Shown piece after piece: positions 1-8,702 of a stretch of 39,167 bases of DNA. The stretch spans positions 1 through 39,167 of the forward strand of contig JAETPY010000015.1 of NCBI GenBank assembly GCA_021770925.1, in the 5' to 3' direction. Position numbers and translations under genes: made by a program. The stretch comes from Erysipelotrichaceae bacterium (GTDB taxonomy: Bacteria; Bacillota_I; Bacilli_A; Erysipelotrichales; Coprobacillaceae). The notes beneath the pieces were generated by a model that was not told the DNA's origin, searched no databases, and saw nothing but the letters and a program-made list of their open reading frames with translations. Each line of letters begins with the position of its first letter. Within the stretch, counting starts at the first letter, position 1.

Positions 1-51
1 CAACTAGTTATTTCTAGCTGTTGTTTTTTAATGCCTGTTTTGTAAGATCAT

Positions 52-97
52 CCCCCTAAAGTTGCCCCCCAAAGTAGCCCCCTAAAGTTGTGACCCC
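52..97. repeat. Four degenerate C-run repeats (G-runs on the minus strand)
   Basis: Four C-runs at 52-56, 65-70, 78-82 and 94-97 each begin a short unit resembling CCCCCTAAAGTTG. The units at 52-64 and 78-90 are identical. On the minus strand this gives four G-runs of 4-6 separated by 7-11 bases, striking in such AT-rich DNA. It lies downstream of the Crp/Fnr gene. It could be a G-quadruplex-prone stretch or the remnant of a mobile element end; I cannot decide. Confidence 0.45.
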
Positions 98-119
98 TAA
101 ATTATTTGAATAGCCTAGA

Positions 120-143
120 AAACCTGGTATTAATACCAGGTTT
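120..143 (-). terminator. Perfect 24-nt palindrome, likely terminator of the Crp/Fnr gene
   Basis: A perfect inverted repeat with 12-nt arms (arm AAACCTGGTATT) starts four bases beyond the stop codon of the Crp/Fnr gene. On the minus strand it is followed by only a short T stretch (TTTTC), so termination may be leaky. The plus-strand side is followed by A/T-rich sequence, so it may act in both directions. Confidence 0.55.
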
Positions 144-146
144 AAA

Positions 147-812
147 TTATTTTAAAATTAACTTCTTCAGCTTAGATTCGTCAATTATAGTTATTTTGCC
201 TCGTGATAGTTTAACTATTCCTTCTTGGCTAAAATACTTTAACATTCGTGTAACGACTTCACGGGCAGTTGCCATATTTTTAGCAATCTTTTCATGAGTT
301 ATTTTTAATTCTAAAGATTTTTTATTTTTTATTTCTTCGTTTAGAAAGATAGCTAATCTTTTATCAATAGACATAAATAAAATTTGCTGCATTGCCCACA
401 TCACATCAGAAAAACGACTAGTGGCCATTTTATAACCAAATACTTCAACATAAATATTTTGCTTTGCCAGCTGCTGAAAAAGAGATGAGGAAATAGTAAT
501 GATCTCACTATCTTCTTCAACATCAATAAATACATCAAAAGTTATTGTTTCTAAAACACATGATGCTGAAAGAATACATATATCACCAGAAAATAAACGA
601 TACAATGTAATATCACGTCCATCAGGTGATAACATATAGGTCCTTAATTGCCCTTTTCTAATCAAAACCACACCTAGGCAGTCGCCACTGCCGTGATGCA
701 TTGTTACTCCTTTTAAATATTTCTGAACTATTGCATTTTGAACTAATAATTTCTTTTCAGCACCATTTAATTGATTCCAAAATGTTAGAAATTTTGATAA
801 TTCTTCACCCAT
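147..812 (-). CDS. Crp/Fnr family transcriptional regulator
   Basis: Predicted 221-aa DNA-binding regulator. Residues from about 25 to 120 fit the cyclic-nucleotide-binding beta-barrel fold, followed by a long dimerisation helix and a C-terminal winged helix. The recognition helix reads MATAREVVTRMLKYF, a typical Crp/Fnr motif. The segment GDICILSASCVL carries two cysteines and is common in clostridial members; an iron-sulfur cluster cannot be inferred from it because the N-terminal Fnr cysteine cluster is absent. The ATG at 812 is preferred over an upstream GTG at 821 because AGAAGGTGA lies five bases before it. It sits 12 bp after the HAD gene and probably shares its transcript. Targets and effector are unknown. 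Confidence 0.85.
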   Translation of the reverse strand: MGEELSKFLTFWNQLNGAEKKLLVQNAIVQKYLKGVTMHHGSGDCLGVVLIRKGQLRTYMLSPDGRDITLYRLFSGDICILSASCVLETITFDVFIDVEEDSEIITISSSLFQQLAKQNIYVEVFGYKMATSRFSDVMWAMQQILFMSIDKRLAIFLNEEIKNKKSLELKITHEKIAKNMATAREVVTRMLKYFSQEGIVKLSRGKITIIDESKLKKLILK

Positions 813-824
813 AATTTTCACCTT

Positions 825-1574
825 CTAAATCAATCCAAATTTTTTTAACGCATTATAAATACCATCATTATTAATATCACTAGTAACATAGTCACTAGCC
901 TCTCTTACTTTATCATTAGCATTGCCCATAGCTACACCGGTTCCTACATGTCTTAACATATCAATATCATTATTTCCATCGCCAAAAGCCATAACATCAT
1001 CTAAATCTATTTGATAATATTTAATTATTTGGTCGATACCAATATTTTTACCACCTTCCATTGGAATTATATCTGCAAACGATGATGTCCAGCGCGCTGA
1101 TTTACAGTGAGGCATATACGATAAAAATTCACGATCTTTTTCTTCCCCTATATATGCCATTAATTGGATAATATCATTAGTTAAAAAATTCTCTTTTACC
1201 AAATATTTTTTAGTTTGTAATACTTTATCTATATAAAAATTAAAATAATTTTGATCTTTTTTTGCAAAAATTACTGGTATGTGGTTTTTATTAATATATG
1301 GAAGAATATTTTTAATATCCCGCTCATCAATATATTTTTCATAAATAACTTTGTCATCATTAAAACAATATTGTCCATTACTAGTAAGATATCCATCAAA
1401 CCTGAAATATTGTTTAATTATATTTAATTTACTTGGAGAACGTCCAGTTGCAATAAATAATTTTATTCCTATTTTTTTTAATTCTTTTAATGCTATCAAA
1501 GTACTTGATGGCATAATATGATTTTCATAATCTATTAATGTTCCATCAATATCAAAAAAGATTGCTTTTATCAT
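825..1574 (-). CDS. Cof-type HAD-IIB family phosphatase
   Basis: A 249-aa cytosolic HAD-superfamily hydrolase, full length for the Cof/YidA group that dephosphorylates sugar phosphates and similar metabolites. Motif I is FFDIDGTL near the N-terminus with the nucleophilic and acid/base aspartates, motif II is the threonine in ATGRS, and motif IV is GDGNNDIDML near residue 200. The cap between residues about 80 and 180 is of the C2B type. The start follows GGATGGGG. It is the first gene of a likely two-gene unit with the Crp/Fnr regulator. It is one of five such genes in this window. The substrate cannot be assigned. Confidence 0.88.
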   Translation of the reverse strand: MIKAIFFDIDGTLIDYENHIMPSSTLIALKELKKIGIKLFIATGRSPSKLNIIKQYFRFDGYLTSNGQYCFNDDKVIYEKYIDERDIKNILPYINKNHIPVIFAKKDQNYFNFYIDKVLQTKKYLVKENFLTNDIIQLMAYIGEEKDREFLSYMPHCKSARWTSSFADIIPMEGGKNIGIDQIIKYYQIDLDDVMAFGDGNNDIDMLRHVGTGVAMGNANDKVREASDYVTSDINNDGIYNALKKFGLI

Positions 1575-1653
1575 TTTTCCCCATCCTAATCATTTAATAT
1601 AATTTTTTATTGATTTGATTCTCAACATTTCATTATTCTTCATAATTTACTGT

Positions 1654-1662
1654 ATTATAACA
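1654..1662 (-). promoter_or_regulatory. Extended -10 promoter for the HAD/Crp unit
   Basis: On the minus strand the sequence TGTTATAAT gives a consensus TATAAT at 1654-1659 with an extended TGn element. No good -35 is present at 17 bp, as is common for extended -10 promoters. The predicted start near 1647 gives a leader of about 70 nt to the HAD start codon. Confidence 0.5.
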
Positions 1663-1750
1663 AAATCTTCTAAAAAATCCTATCAATAAGATCTTGATCC
1701 ATGATAAACAAAATTATAGATCAAATAAATTTATAATCATAATTATAAAC

Positions 1751-1767
1751 TATTCTAAAATAGAATA
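1751..1767. promoter_or_regulatory. Inverted repeat of unknown role between pyrG and the HAD gene
   Basis: TATTCTA-AAA-TAGAATA is a perfect 7-bp inverted repeat about 90 bp upstream of the HAD promoter and beyond the pyrG terminator. It could be a regulator site or a second weak hairpin. The rest of this 240-bp gap is plain A/T-rich sequence in which I see no gene. Confidence 0.2.
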
Positions 1768-1794
1768 ATTTTCTTTATCCAATTTATCTATATA

Positions 1795-3433
<1,639 letters not shown>

Positions 3434-3439
3434 CTATAT

Positions 3440-3479
3440 AAAAATAAAAATGCCTTCCATGGAAGACATCTTGTAGCCC
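3440..3479 (-). promoter_or_regulatory. pyrG leader attenuator (CTP-sensitive type)
   Basis: From the predicted start at 3479 the leader begins GGGCTACAAG. It then forms a 9-bp hairpin, with arms at 3461-3469 (ATGTCTTCC in RNA sense) and 3450-3458 (GGAAGGCAT), followed by TTTTTATTTTT. This is the arrangement known from Bacillus and other Firmicutes: when CTP is low, RNA polymerase adds extra G residues at GGGC. The G-rich 5' end then pairs with the pyrimidine tract (CUUCC) of the terminator stem and prevents termination. The architecture is visible here; the reiterative mechanism is carried over from the known family. Confidence 0.8.
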
Positions 3480-3485
3480 TTTTAT

Positions 3486-3514
3486 ATTTTAGCAAATTTT
3501 TATTATCTAGGCAA
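3486..3514 (-). promoter_or_regulatory. pyrG promoter
   Basis: TTGCCT at 3509-3514 and TAAAAT at 3486-3491 on the minus strand are separated by exactly 17 bp, with a TGn extended -10. The start falls on the first G of GGGC, as the attenuation model needs. Confidence 0.75.
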
Positions 3515-3540
3515 GAATTTTTTAGCACTGATAACTAAAT

Positions 3541-3638
3541 AAAAGAGAGTGCTGGGGTACACTCTCTTAATGTATAGGCCTTTCTTGGGGAAGAAGGGGG
3601 TGGCCTATACTTTATATATTATCTTGTCTTGACGACAT
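3541..3638 (-). ncRNA. Candidate small RNA 2 (C-rich loop, tandem copy)
   Basis: On the minus strand this stretch folds into three elements in order. First is a small TGTC/GACA hairpin (3625-3637). Next is a 9-bp stem GTATAGGCC/GGCCTATAC (3572-3580 with 3602-3610), whose loop reads ACCCCCTTCTTCCCC. Last is a 9-bp AAGAGAGTG/CACTCTCTT terminator stem (3543-3551 with 3560-3568) followed by TTTTATTT. The terminator loop also carries CCCC. No open reading frame of note lies inside. The C-rich loops are complementary to Shine-Dalgarno sequences, as in csRNAs of streptococci or LhrC of Listeria; function by mRNA pairing is inference. An alternative start near 3610 (TTACAA-17-TAATAT) would remove the 5' hairpin. 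Confidence 0.55.
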
Positions 3639-3657
3639 TTGTAATGATAAAGAATAA

Positions 3658-3687
3658 TTATGAACACTTTATGAACTTTTAATGAAT
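3658..3687 (-). promoter_or_regulatory. Three 11-bp-spaced direct repeats upstream of small RNA 2
   Basis: On the minus strand GTTCATAA occurs twice with exactly 11 bp between repeats (3669-3676 and 3658-3665). A third, weaker copy, ATTCATTA (3680-3687), keeps the same period. One repeat per helical turn is the pattern of OmpR/PhoB-type response regulator boxes. A possible -10, TATCAT at 3644-3649, lies eight bases beyond the last repeat with no -35, which is how activator-dependent Pho promoters are built. The regulator is not encoded in this window. Confidence 0.45.
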
Positions 3688-3692
3688 TGTAC

Positions 3693-3799
3693 AAAAAAAG
3701 GAACAATTTCTTGTTCCTCTTTTGCATAGGTGATTATATGGGAGAGGGGTCACCTATGCACAAGTATTATTGTCTTTCTTTTACATAACCATAATACAT
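3693..3799 (-). ncRNA. Candidate small RNA 1 (C-rich loop, tandem copy)
   Basis: A minus-strand transcript of about 105 nt can be read here. A 5' hairpin GTATTAT/ATAATAC (3791-3797 with 3764-3770) leads. It is followed by a 9-bp stem GCATAGGTG/CACCTATGC (3724-3732 with 3751-3759), whose RNA loop is ACCCCTCTCCCATATAAT. It ends in a GGAACAA/TTGTTCC hairpin (3700-3706 with 3711-3717) and seven Ts. The middle stem and loop clearly resemble those of the second copy, so the two are tandem paralogues. A consensus promoter sits directly upstream. There is no credible coding potential. I do not recognise a named RNA family. Confidence 0.62.
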
Positions 3800-3804
3800 A
3801 TAAG

Positions 3805-3833
3805 AATATACCCTATTTTTATTTAATTGTCAA
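3805..3833 (-). promoter_or_regulatory. Consensus promoter of small RNA 1
   Basis: TTGACA (3828-3833) and TATATT (3805-3810) on the minus strand are spaced by 17 bp, the best housekeeping promoter in the window. The -35 lies inside the last codons of the membrane protein gene upstream. The predicted start is near 3799, where the first hairpin begins, and no gene follows before the terminator at 3693. That is the main reason to call a non-coding RNA. Confidence 0.75.
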
Positions 3834-5072
3834 CCTATTATAAATATTTTTAGAAATAATTATCCCATTAGCTCTTTGATATTCTTTCTCAAGATAATTC
3901 TGATAAGTCCCTGGAGAAATAATTCCATTTAAATTAATAATATCCATTCCTGCCTTCCCCATAATAGTTTCAGCCAATTTCACACAATTAGAACCTAAAA
4001 CAAAATAGGTTTTAAAACGTCCCTTTTTAAATTTATAAAATTTAGCATTAGTACGCAAATATAATTTACTTGCATAATCATTGGAATCATTTTTATTTTT
4101 ATAACAGCGTGGATACCAATCATAAGTATTTTCAAATAATTTTTTAATTTCTAGTTTTACACTATTTAACTGTCTTGTGCTCAACCTTACCCCATAACTA
4201 AAAATTGTTTTTTTATCTATTTCAATACAAAAAGGAATATATTTTTCACGTTCAGTAATAAAAATAACGCCATCTCCAATTGATTCGAACAGCCTAATTG
4301 AATCATAATCGTAATTCCCATAAGAGATAACTTTATCATCAATGCAAAGATCACAATGACCAATTGTCCCAAATCCATCAGGGCTAACATGAATAAAAAT
4401 CTCAACATTAGCATGATTTTGATCATCTAAAAATCTTTCACTTGACTCCACCATTAATCTCTCATTAATATAATCCATCATTACTTTAGGTACCAAAGCA
4501 GAAATAAAAATTGGTATCGGAATACGAATATGCCGCTTCAAACTATCCTTATGATGTTGTGGAATTATAATAAATACTCCATCAATAATATAATTTATAC
4601 CTAATAATAAACCATAGACACCAACAAACACCATCATTGCATTTGCATCAACATAATTACCTAATAATAATGCCAAACCATAACTTATTAAAAGTAATGA
4701 TCCACACAACAATGGAAATCGCTTACTGACCCTATCCTTTTTATAATTAAGATACGAAATAAATTTAATTACTCCATTCAAAGTAATATACAAAGCAAAT
4801 ATTACAAACAATAAACGAATTGGAATAGATGTATAAATTATAATAAAAAAACCTATACCGATATTACCAATTATATTAATTAAATCCCCTTTTAAACGTC
4901 GCTTAATAAAAACCCCCAACTCATGTAAACCATTAATAATCAATATCCATCCTAACACATCAAATACACGCATTAAAAAATCATCCCGCTGGATAATGGC
5001 TATTATTGAAATAATCATTAAAATTAGTCCCAAAATACAATAATAGGCTGAATTATAAACATTTCGTCGCAT
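3819..5072 (-). CDS. DUF308 (HdeD-like) membrane protein with C-terminal LRAT/NlpC-like domain
   Basis: A 417-aa protein. Residues 8-170 hold about six hydrophobic segments in an HdeD/DUF308-like arrangement. The soluble C-terminal part (about 225-400) has a conserved-looking histidine in IGHCDLCIDD (His239) and, much later, a cysteine in GSNCVKLAE (Cys363). A His-before-Cys order is typical of circularly permuted NlpC/P60 proteins (the LRAT/YiiX group), which act as thiol hydrolases or acyltransferases. That assignment is by motif order only. The ATG at 5072 follows GGGGTGA; an upstream in-frame codon at 5102 has no such site. It has its own promoter and lies between adhE and the small-RNA pair. 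Confidence 0.6.
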   Translation of the reverse strand: MRRNVYNSAYYCILGLILMIISIIAIIQRDDFLMRVFDVLGWILIINGLHELGVFIKRRLKGDLINIIGNIGIGFFIIIYTSIPIRLLFVIFALYITLNGVIKFISYLNYKKDRVSKRFPLLCGSLLLISYGLALLLGNYVDANAMMVFVGVYGLLLGINYIIDGVFIIIPQHHKDSLKRHIRIPIPIFISALVPKVMMDYINERLMVESSERFLDDQNHANVEIFIHVSPDGFGTIGHCDLCIDDKVISYGNYDYDSIRLFESIGDGVIFITEREKYIPFCIEIDKKTIFSYGVRLSTRQLNSVKLEIKKLFENTYDWYPRCYKNKNDSNDYASKLYLRTNAKFYKFKKGRFKTYFVLGSNCVKLAETIMGKAGMDIINLNGIISPGTYQNYLEKEYQRANGIIISKNIYNRLTIK

Positions 5073-5102
5073 AAAATCACCCCAATATTTTAATATATGC
5101 AT

Positions 5103-5111
5103 ATTATATCA
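5103..5111 (-). promoter_or_regulatory. Extended -10 promoter of the DUF308 protein gene
   Basis: TGATATAAT on the minus strand gives a perfect TATAAT at 5103-5108 with an extended TGn element. It lies immediately after the adhE terminator, with a leader of about 25 nt. Confidence 0.55.
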
Positions 5112-5117
5112 TAAATA

Positions 5118-5152
5118 CAAAAAAAAGAGACAATCCTTTATGAATTGTCTCT
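5118..5152 (-). terminator. Intrinsic terminator of adhE
   Basis: The 9-bp arms AGAGACAAT (5126-5134) and ATTGTCTCT (5144-5152) are followed on the minus strand by a run of eight Ts. It lies 13 bp past the adhE stop codon. Confidence 0.88.
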
Positions 5153-5165
5153 AAAATAAATATTA

Positions 5166-7814
5166 TTATTTATCAAATTTATTTTTGTAATCCCAGATAG
5201 TTCTTAAGATTGCTTCCATATCATGTACCATTGGCATTCTTGGGTTTGCTGGAGTACATTGATCTTCATATGCATTCATAGCCATTCTATGAATTGCTTC
5301 ATCCCAATCTTTCTTATCAATTCCTTGAGATTCGATGTTAGATGCTAAACCAACTTTGTGACATAATTCTTCACATGCATCAGCAAACATTTGAACACCT
5401 TCTGCAGGAGTTTTTGGATTTAATCCGATTAATTGTGCTAATTCCATATATTTAACATCAGCTTTATAATTTTCAATTTTTGGCCAAATGTTTAATTTAG
5501 TTGGAATAGTTCCGTTATATTTAATAACATGTGGTAATAAGATACCATTTGTACGACCATGAGGTACGTGGAATTCTCCACCGATCTTATGAGCTAATGA
5601 GTGGTTCATACCTAAGAAAGCGTTAGCAAATGCCATACCTGCAATTGTAGCAGCATTATGCATTTTTTCCCTAGCTATTGGAGTTCCTTTAGTAACTGAT
5701 TCCTCTAAGTAATCAAATACTAATTTAACAGCTTGTTTAGCCCATCCATCAGTAAAGTCAGAAGCTAAGATAGATACATATGCTTCAACAGCATGAGTTA
5801 ATACGTCAATACCTGTATCAGCTGCAATACCTGCTGGTAAAGACATAACGAATTCAGGATCAACGATAGCCACAGTTGGAGTTAAAGCATAGTCTGTTAA
5901 TGGATATTTCTTATTGCAAGATTTATCAGTAATAACTGAGAATGGTGTAACTTCTGAACCTGTTCCTGAAGTTGTTGGAATACAGATTAATTTAGCTTTC
6001 TTTCCTAATTCAGGGAATTTGAAAGCACGTTTTCTAATATCCATGAATTTTTGTTTAATGTCATCAAAGCAAACTTCTGGATTTTCATATAATAGCCACA
6101 TAACTTTTGCAGCATCCATTGAAGAACCTCCACCTAATGCAATGATAGTATCAGGTTGGAATTTATTCATTAATTCAAGACCAGCTTGAACTGTGTCAAA
6201 ACTTGGATCTGGTTCAACATCAAAGAATAATTCTAAATCTACTTTATTACGTCTTCTTCTAATTACATCTTCAATTTTTTCTACATAACCAAGATTGTAC
6301 ATTCCTCTATCTGTAACAATCATGGCTTTATCCATAATCTTCATATCTCTTAGATATTTAATTGAATTTTTTTCGAAATAAATTTTTGGAGGAAGTTTAA
6401 CCCATTGCATATTGTTATTACGTCTCCCGATTCTCTTAATATTGATTAAGTTAACAGCACTTACGTTATTAGATACTGAGTTATGTCCGTAAGAACCACA
6501 ACCTAAAGTTAATGATGGAATAAATGCATTGTAAACAGAACCAATACCACCAAATGTAGATGGCGCATTTTCGATAATACGGATTGCCTTACAAGCATGT
6601 CCAAATCTCTTAGATAATTCATGATCTTCTGTATGGATTGCAGCAGAGTGACCTAAACCGTTGAACTCAACCATTTGAGTTGCTTTTAAGATACCGTCAT
6701 CTGTATTTTTAGCTCTTAAAATAGCTAGTACTGGAGATAATTTTTCTCTTGTTAGCGGTTCATTTGGCCCTACTTCCCCACATTCAGCACAAATGATTTG
6801 TGTATCTTCAGGAACTTTAAAACCAGCTTGTTCAGCGATCCAAACAGCAGGTTTACCTACAATATTAGGATTTAACTTAGCGGCATTTACATTATCACCG
6901 TAAGCAACTGCACCAAACATAAATTGTTCTAATTTTGCTTTTTCATCTTTATTTACAAAGTATACTTTAAATCTTTTGATTTCTTTCATAAATGCATCAT
7001 AGATTTCAGTATCTACTATTGCTGCTTGTTCAGAAGCACAAATCATACCATTATCAAATGATTTTGATAATACGATATCATTTACTGCTCTTGGTAATAC
7101 ACAAGTTTTTTCTACATATGCAGGAACGTTACCAGCACCTACACCTAAAGCAGGTTTACCACAAGAGTAAGCAGCTGCTACCATCGCATTACCACCTGTT
7201 GCTAAAATAGTTGCAACACCTGGATGTTTCATTAATGCAGTAGTTGCATACATAGATTTAACATCTAACCATTGAATACAATCTTCTGGTGCCCCAGCAG
7301 CAACAGCAGCATCTCTAATAACTACAGCAGCCATTACAGAACATGCATGAGCACTTGGATGGAATGAGAAGATGATTGGATTTCTTGTTTTTAAACAAAT
7401 TAATGATTTAAAAATTACTGTTGAAGTTGGGTTAGTTGTTGGAACGATACCACAAACAACACCTACTGGTTCAGCTATTTCAGTAATTCCCAAAAGTGGA
7501 TCCTCATTAATAATCCCAACAGTTTTTAAGTGACGTAAATTACTTGTTACATATTCACAAGCAAATAAATTTTTAACTGCTTTATCTTCAAATACACCAC
7601 GTCCAGTTTCATTAACTGCCGCTTCAGCTAATGTACCATGAGCATCTAATCCAGCTACAGAACATTTTGCTACGATATAATCTACTTGTTCTTGAGTAAA
7701 GTTTTCAAATTTTGATAAAGCTACTTGAGCCTTTGCAACTAGTTGATCAACTTTAGCATCAATTTCTTCATTAGTTGGCTCAACTACTTTATTAACAGCT
7801 TTTTTTTCTGCCAT
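5166..7814 (-). CDS. adhE: Bifunctional acetaldehyde-CoA / alcohol dehydrogenase
   Basis: AdhE reduces acetyl-CoA to acetaldehyde and then ethanol, using two NADH, and forms cytosolic spirosomes in known cases. The 882-aa chain has the full two-domain layout. The N-terminal aldehyde dehydrogenase domain (about 1-440) has the catalytic cysteine in FDNGMICASEQ (Cys259). The C-terminal iron-dependent alcohol dehydrogenase (about 455-875) has GGGSSMDAAK for NAD binding and metal-binding histidines in MNHSLAHKIGG and HVPHGRTNG. The ATG at 7814 has GGAGG eight bases upstream; an earlier TTG lies before that site and is rejected. It is monocistronic, with its own promoter and terminator, and probably repressed by Rex. 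Confidence 0.97.
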   Translation of the reverse strand: MAEKKAVNKVVEPTNEEIDAKVDQLVAKAQVALSKFENFTQEQVDYIVAKCSVAGLDAHGTLAEAAVNETGRGVFEDKAVKNLFACEYVTSNLRHLKTVGIINEDPLLGITEIAEPVGVVCGIVPTTNPTSTVIFKSLICLKTRNPIIFSFHPSAHACSVMAAVVIRDAAVAAGAPEDCIQWLDVKSMYATTALMKHPGVATILATGGNAMVAAAYSCGKPALGVGAGNVPAYVEKTCVLPRAVNDIVLSKSFDNGMICASEQAAIVDTEIYDAFMKEIKRFKVYFVNKDEKAKLEQFMFGAVAYGDNVNAAKLNPNIVGKPAVWIAEQAGFKVPEDTQIICAECGEVGPNEPLTREKLSPVLAILRAKNTDDGILKATQMVEFNGLGHSAAIHTEDHELSKRFGHACKAIRIIENAPSTFGGIGSVYNAFIPSLTLGCGSYGHNSVSNNVSAVNLINIKRIGRRNNNMQWVKLPPKIYFEKNSIKYLRDMKIMDKAMIVTDRGMYNLGYVEKIEDVIRRRRNKVDLELFFDVEPDPSFDTVQAGLELMNKFQPDTIIALGGGSSMDAAKVMWLLYENPEVCFDDIKQKFMDIRKRAFKFPELGKKAKLICIPTTSGTGSEVTPFSVITDKSCNKKYPLTDYALTPTVAIVDPEFVMSLPAGIAADTGIDVLTHAVEAYVSILASDFTDGWAKQAVKLVFDYLEESVTKGTPIAREKMHNAATIAGMAFANAFLGMNHSLAHKIGGEFHVPHGRTNGILLPHVIKYNGTIPTKLNIWPKIENYKADVKYMELAQLIGLNPKTPAEGVQMFADACEELCHKVGLASNIESQGIDKKDWDEAIHRMAMNAYEDQCTPANPRMPMVHDMEAILRTIWDYKNKFDK

Positions 7815-7863
7815 TATTTCTTCCTCCAATTCATTGTGAAATATTTAATTTGTTTCCATTGAT

Positions 7864-7892
7864 AGTGTACCCCAATTTCACAAAAAAGACAA
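7864..7892 (-). promoter_or_regulatory. adhE promoter
   Basis: TTGTCT (7887-7892) and TACACT (7864-7869) on the minus strand are spaced by 17 bp. A TTGTGAA half-site (7877-7883) lies inside the spacer, so a repressor bound there would block polymerase. Confidence 0.65.
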
Positions 7893-7898
7893 GCAATA

Positions 7899-7916
7899 TT
7901 GTGCATTTTTTCACAA
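7899..7916. promoter_or_regulatory. Rex-like operator of adhE
   Basis: The 18-bp inverted repeat TTGTGAAAAAATGCACAA (minus sense) matches the Rex operator form TTGTGAA-N4-TTCACAA at 13 of 14 arm positions. It lies six bp upstream of the -35. Extra TTGTGAA half-sites occur at 7877-7883 and 7834-7840. Rex senses NADH/NAD+ and commonly represses adhE in Firmicutes; rex itself is not in this window. Confidence 0.7.
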
Positions 7917-7979
7917 CAAAACACCTTGCCACGCCTGAAAACGCTATCATTTAATTTGATTCCAAATTTATTAATATAT

Positions 7980-8007
7980 AAAAAAACTAAGACTAAAATA
8001 GTCTTAG
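7980..8007 (-). terminator. Intrinsic terminator of the exchanger/glycerophosphodiesterase unit
   Basis: CTAAGACTA (7987-7995) and TAGTCTTAG (7999-8007) form a 9-bp stem with a 3-nt loop, followed by seven Ts on the minus strand. The stem overlaps the stop codon of the phosphodiesterase gene. Confidence 0.85.
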
Positions 8008-8693
8008 ATATCTCGATTAGTTATAATTGTTTTGACTCCTTCTGCAAATAAAAAATCCTTAATATCTTCATTATTAACTGTCCATGTATTAACATCAATT
8101 CCATGACAATGATAATCATTAATTTCTTTTTCATTTAAAAATATATATTTAGGATGGGCACCATTAAATTTATACTCAAATACTTTTTTCTTATTTACTT
8201 CATAATCATTTTCATATAAATATCCTAGATATAATGTCTCATCTAATTTCCTTAATCTTAATAAACTTTCTAAATGAAATGATGAGAACATCACTTTATC
8301 TAATAAGCCTTTTTCTTTAATCATTTCATAAGTCATCTTTTCAATATTTGGATATTGAATTTTATCAGTTTTAATTTCGATATTTAAAACAATATCCTTA
8401 CCCACACAATAATCCAGCAATTCTTCTAATAATGGGATTTTTGCTTCAATACCTTTAAAACGATAATTAAAATCAAACTGACATAACTGTTCATAAGTAT
8501 AATCTTTAACATAACCTTTCCCATTAGATGTTCGATTAATTTTTTCATCATGAATCAATACTAAGCGATTATCCTTTGTCAAATGAACATCAGTTTCCAC
8601 TCCATCAAAATTACCCTCAATCGCTTTTTTAAAAGCTATCATCGTATTTTCAGGATACTTTTCACTGTATCCTCTATGTCCTAATTTAATCAT
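8004..8693 (-). CDS. Glycerophosphodiester phosphodiesterase family protein
   Basis: A 229-aa cytosolic-type GDPD protein that would hydrolyse glycerophosphodiesters to glycerol 3-phosphate and an alcohol. It begins with KLGHRGYSEKYPENTMIAF, then has DGVETDVHLTKD and LVLIHDE, the family's catalytic histidines and metal-binding acidic residues. NIEIKTD and the late TWTVNNEDI fit the TIM-barrel pattern. No signal peptide is present. The ATG at 8693 has AGGAG seven bases upstream and is preferred to a TTG at 8699. It begins nine bp after the exchanger gene and is probably cotranscribed with it. Confidence 0.9.
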   Translation of the reverse strand: MIKLGHRGYSEKYPENTMIAFKKAIEGNFDGVETDVHLTKDNRLVLIHDEKINRTSNGKGYVKDYTYEQLCQFDFNYRFKGIEAKIPLLEELLDYCVGKDIVLNIEIKTDKIQYPNIEKMTYEMIKEKGLLDKVMFSSFHLESLLRLRKLDETLYLGYLYENDYEVNKKKVFEYKFNGAHPKYIFLNEKEINDYHCHGIDVNTWTVNNEDIKDFLFAEGVKTIITNRDI

Positions 8694-8702
8694 CTTCAAC
8701 TC

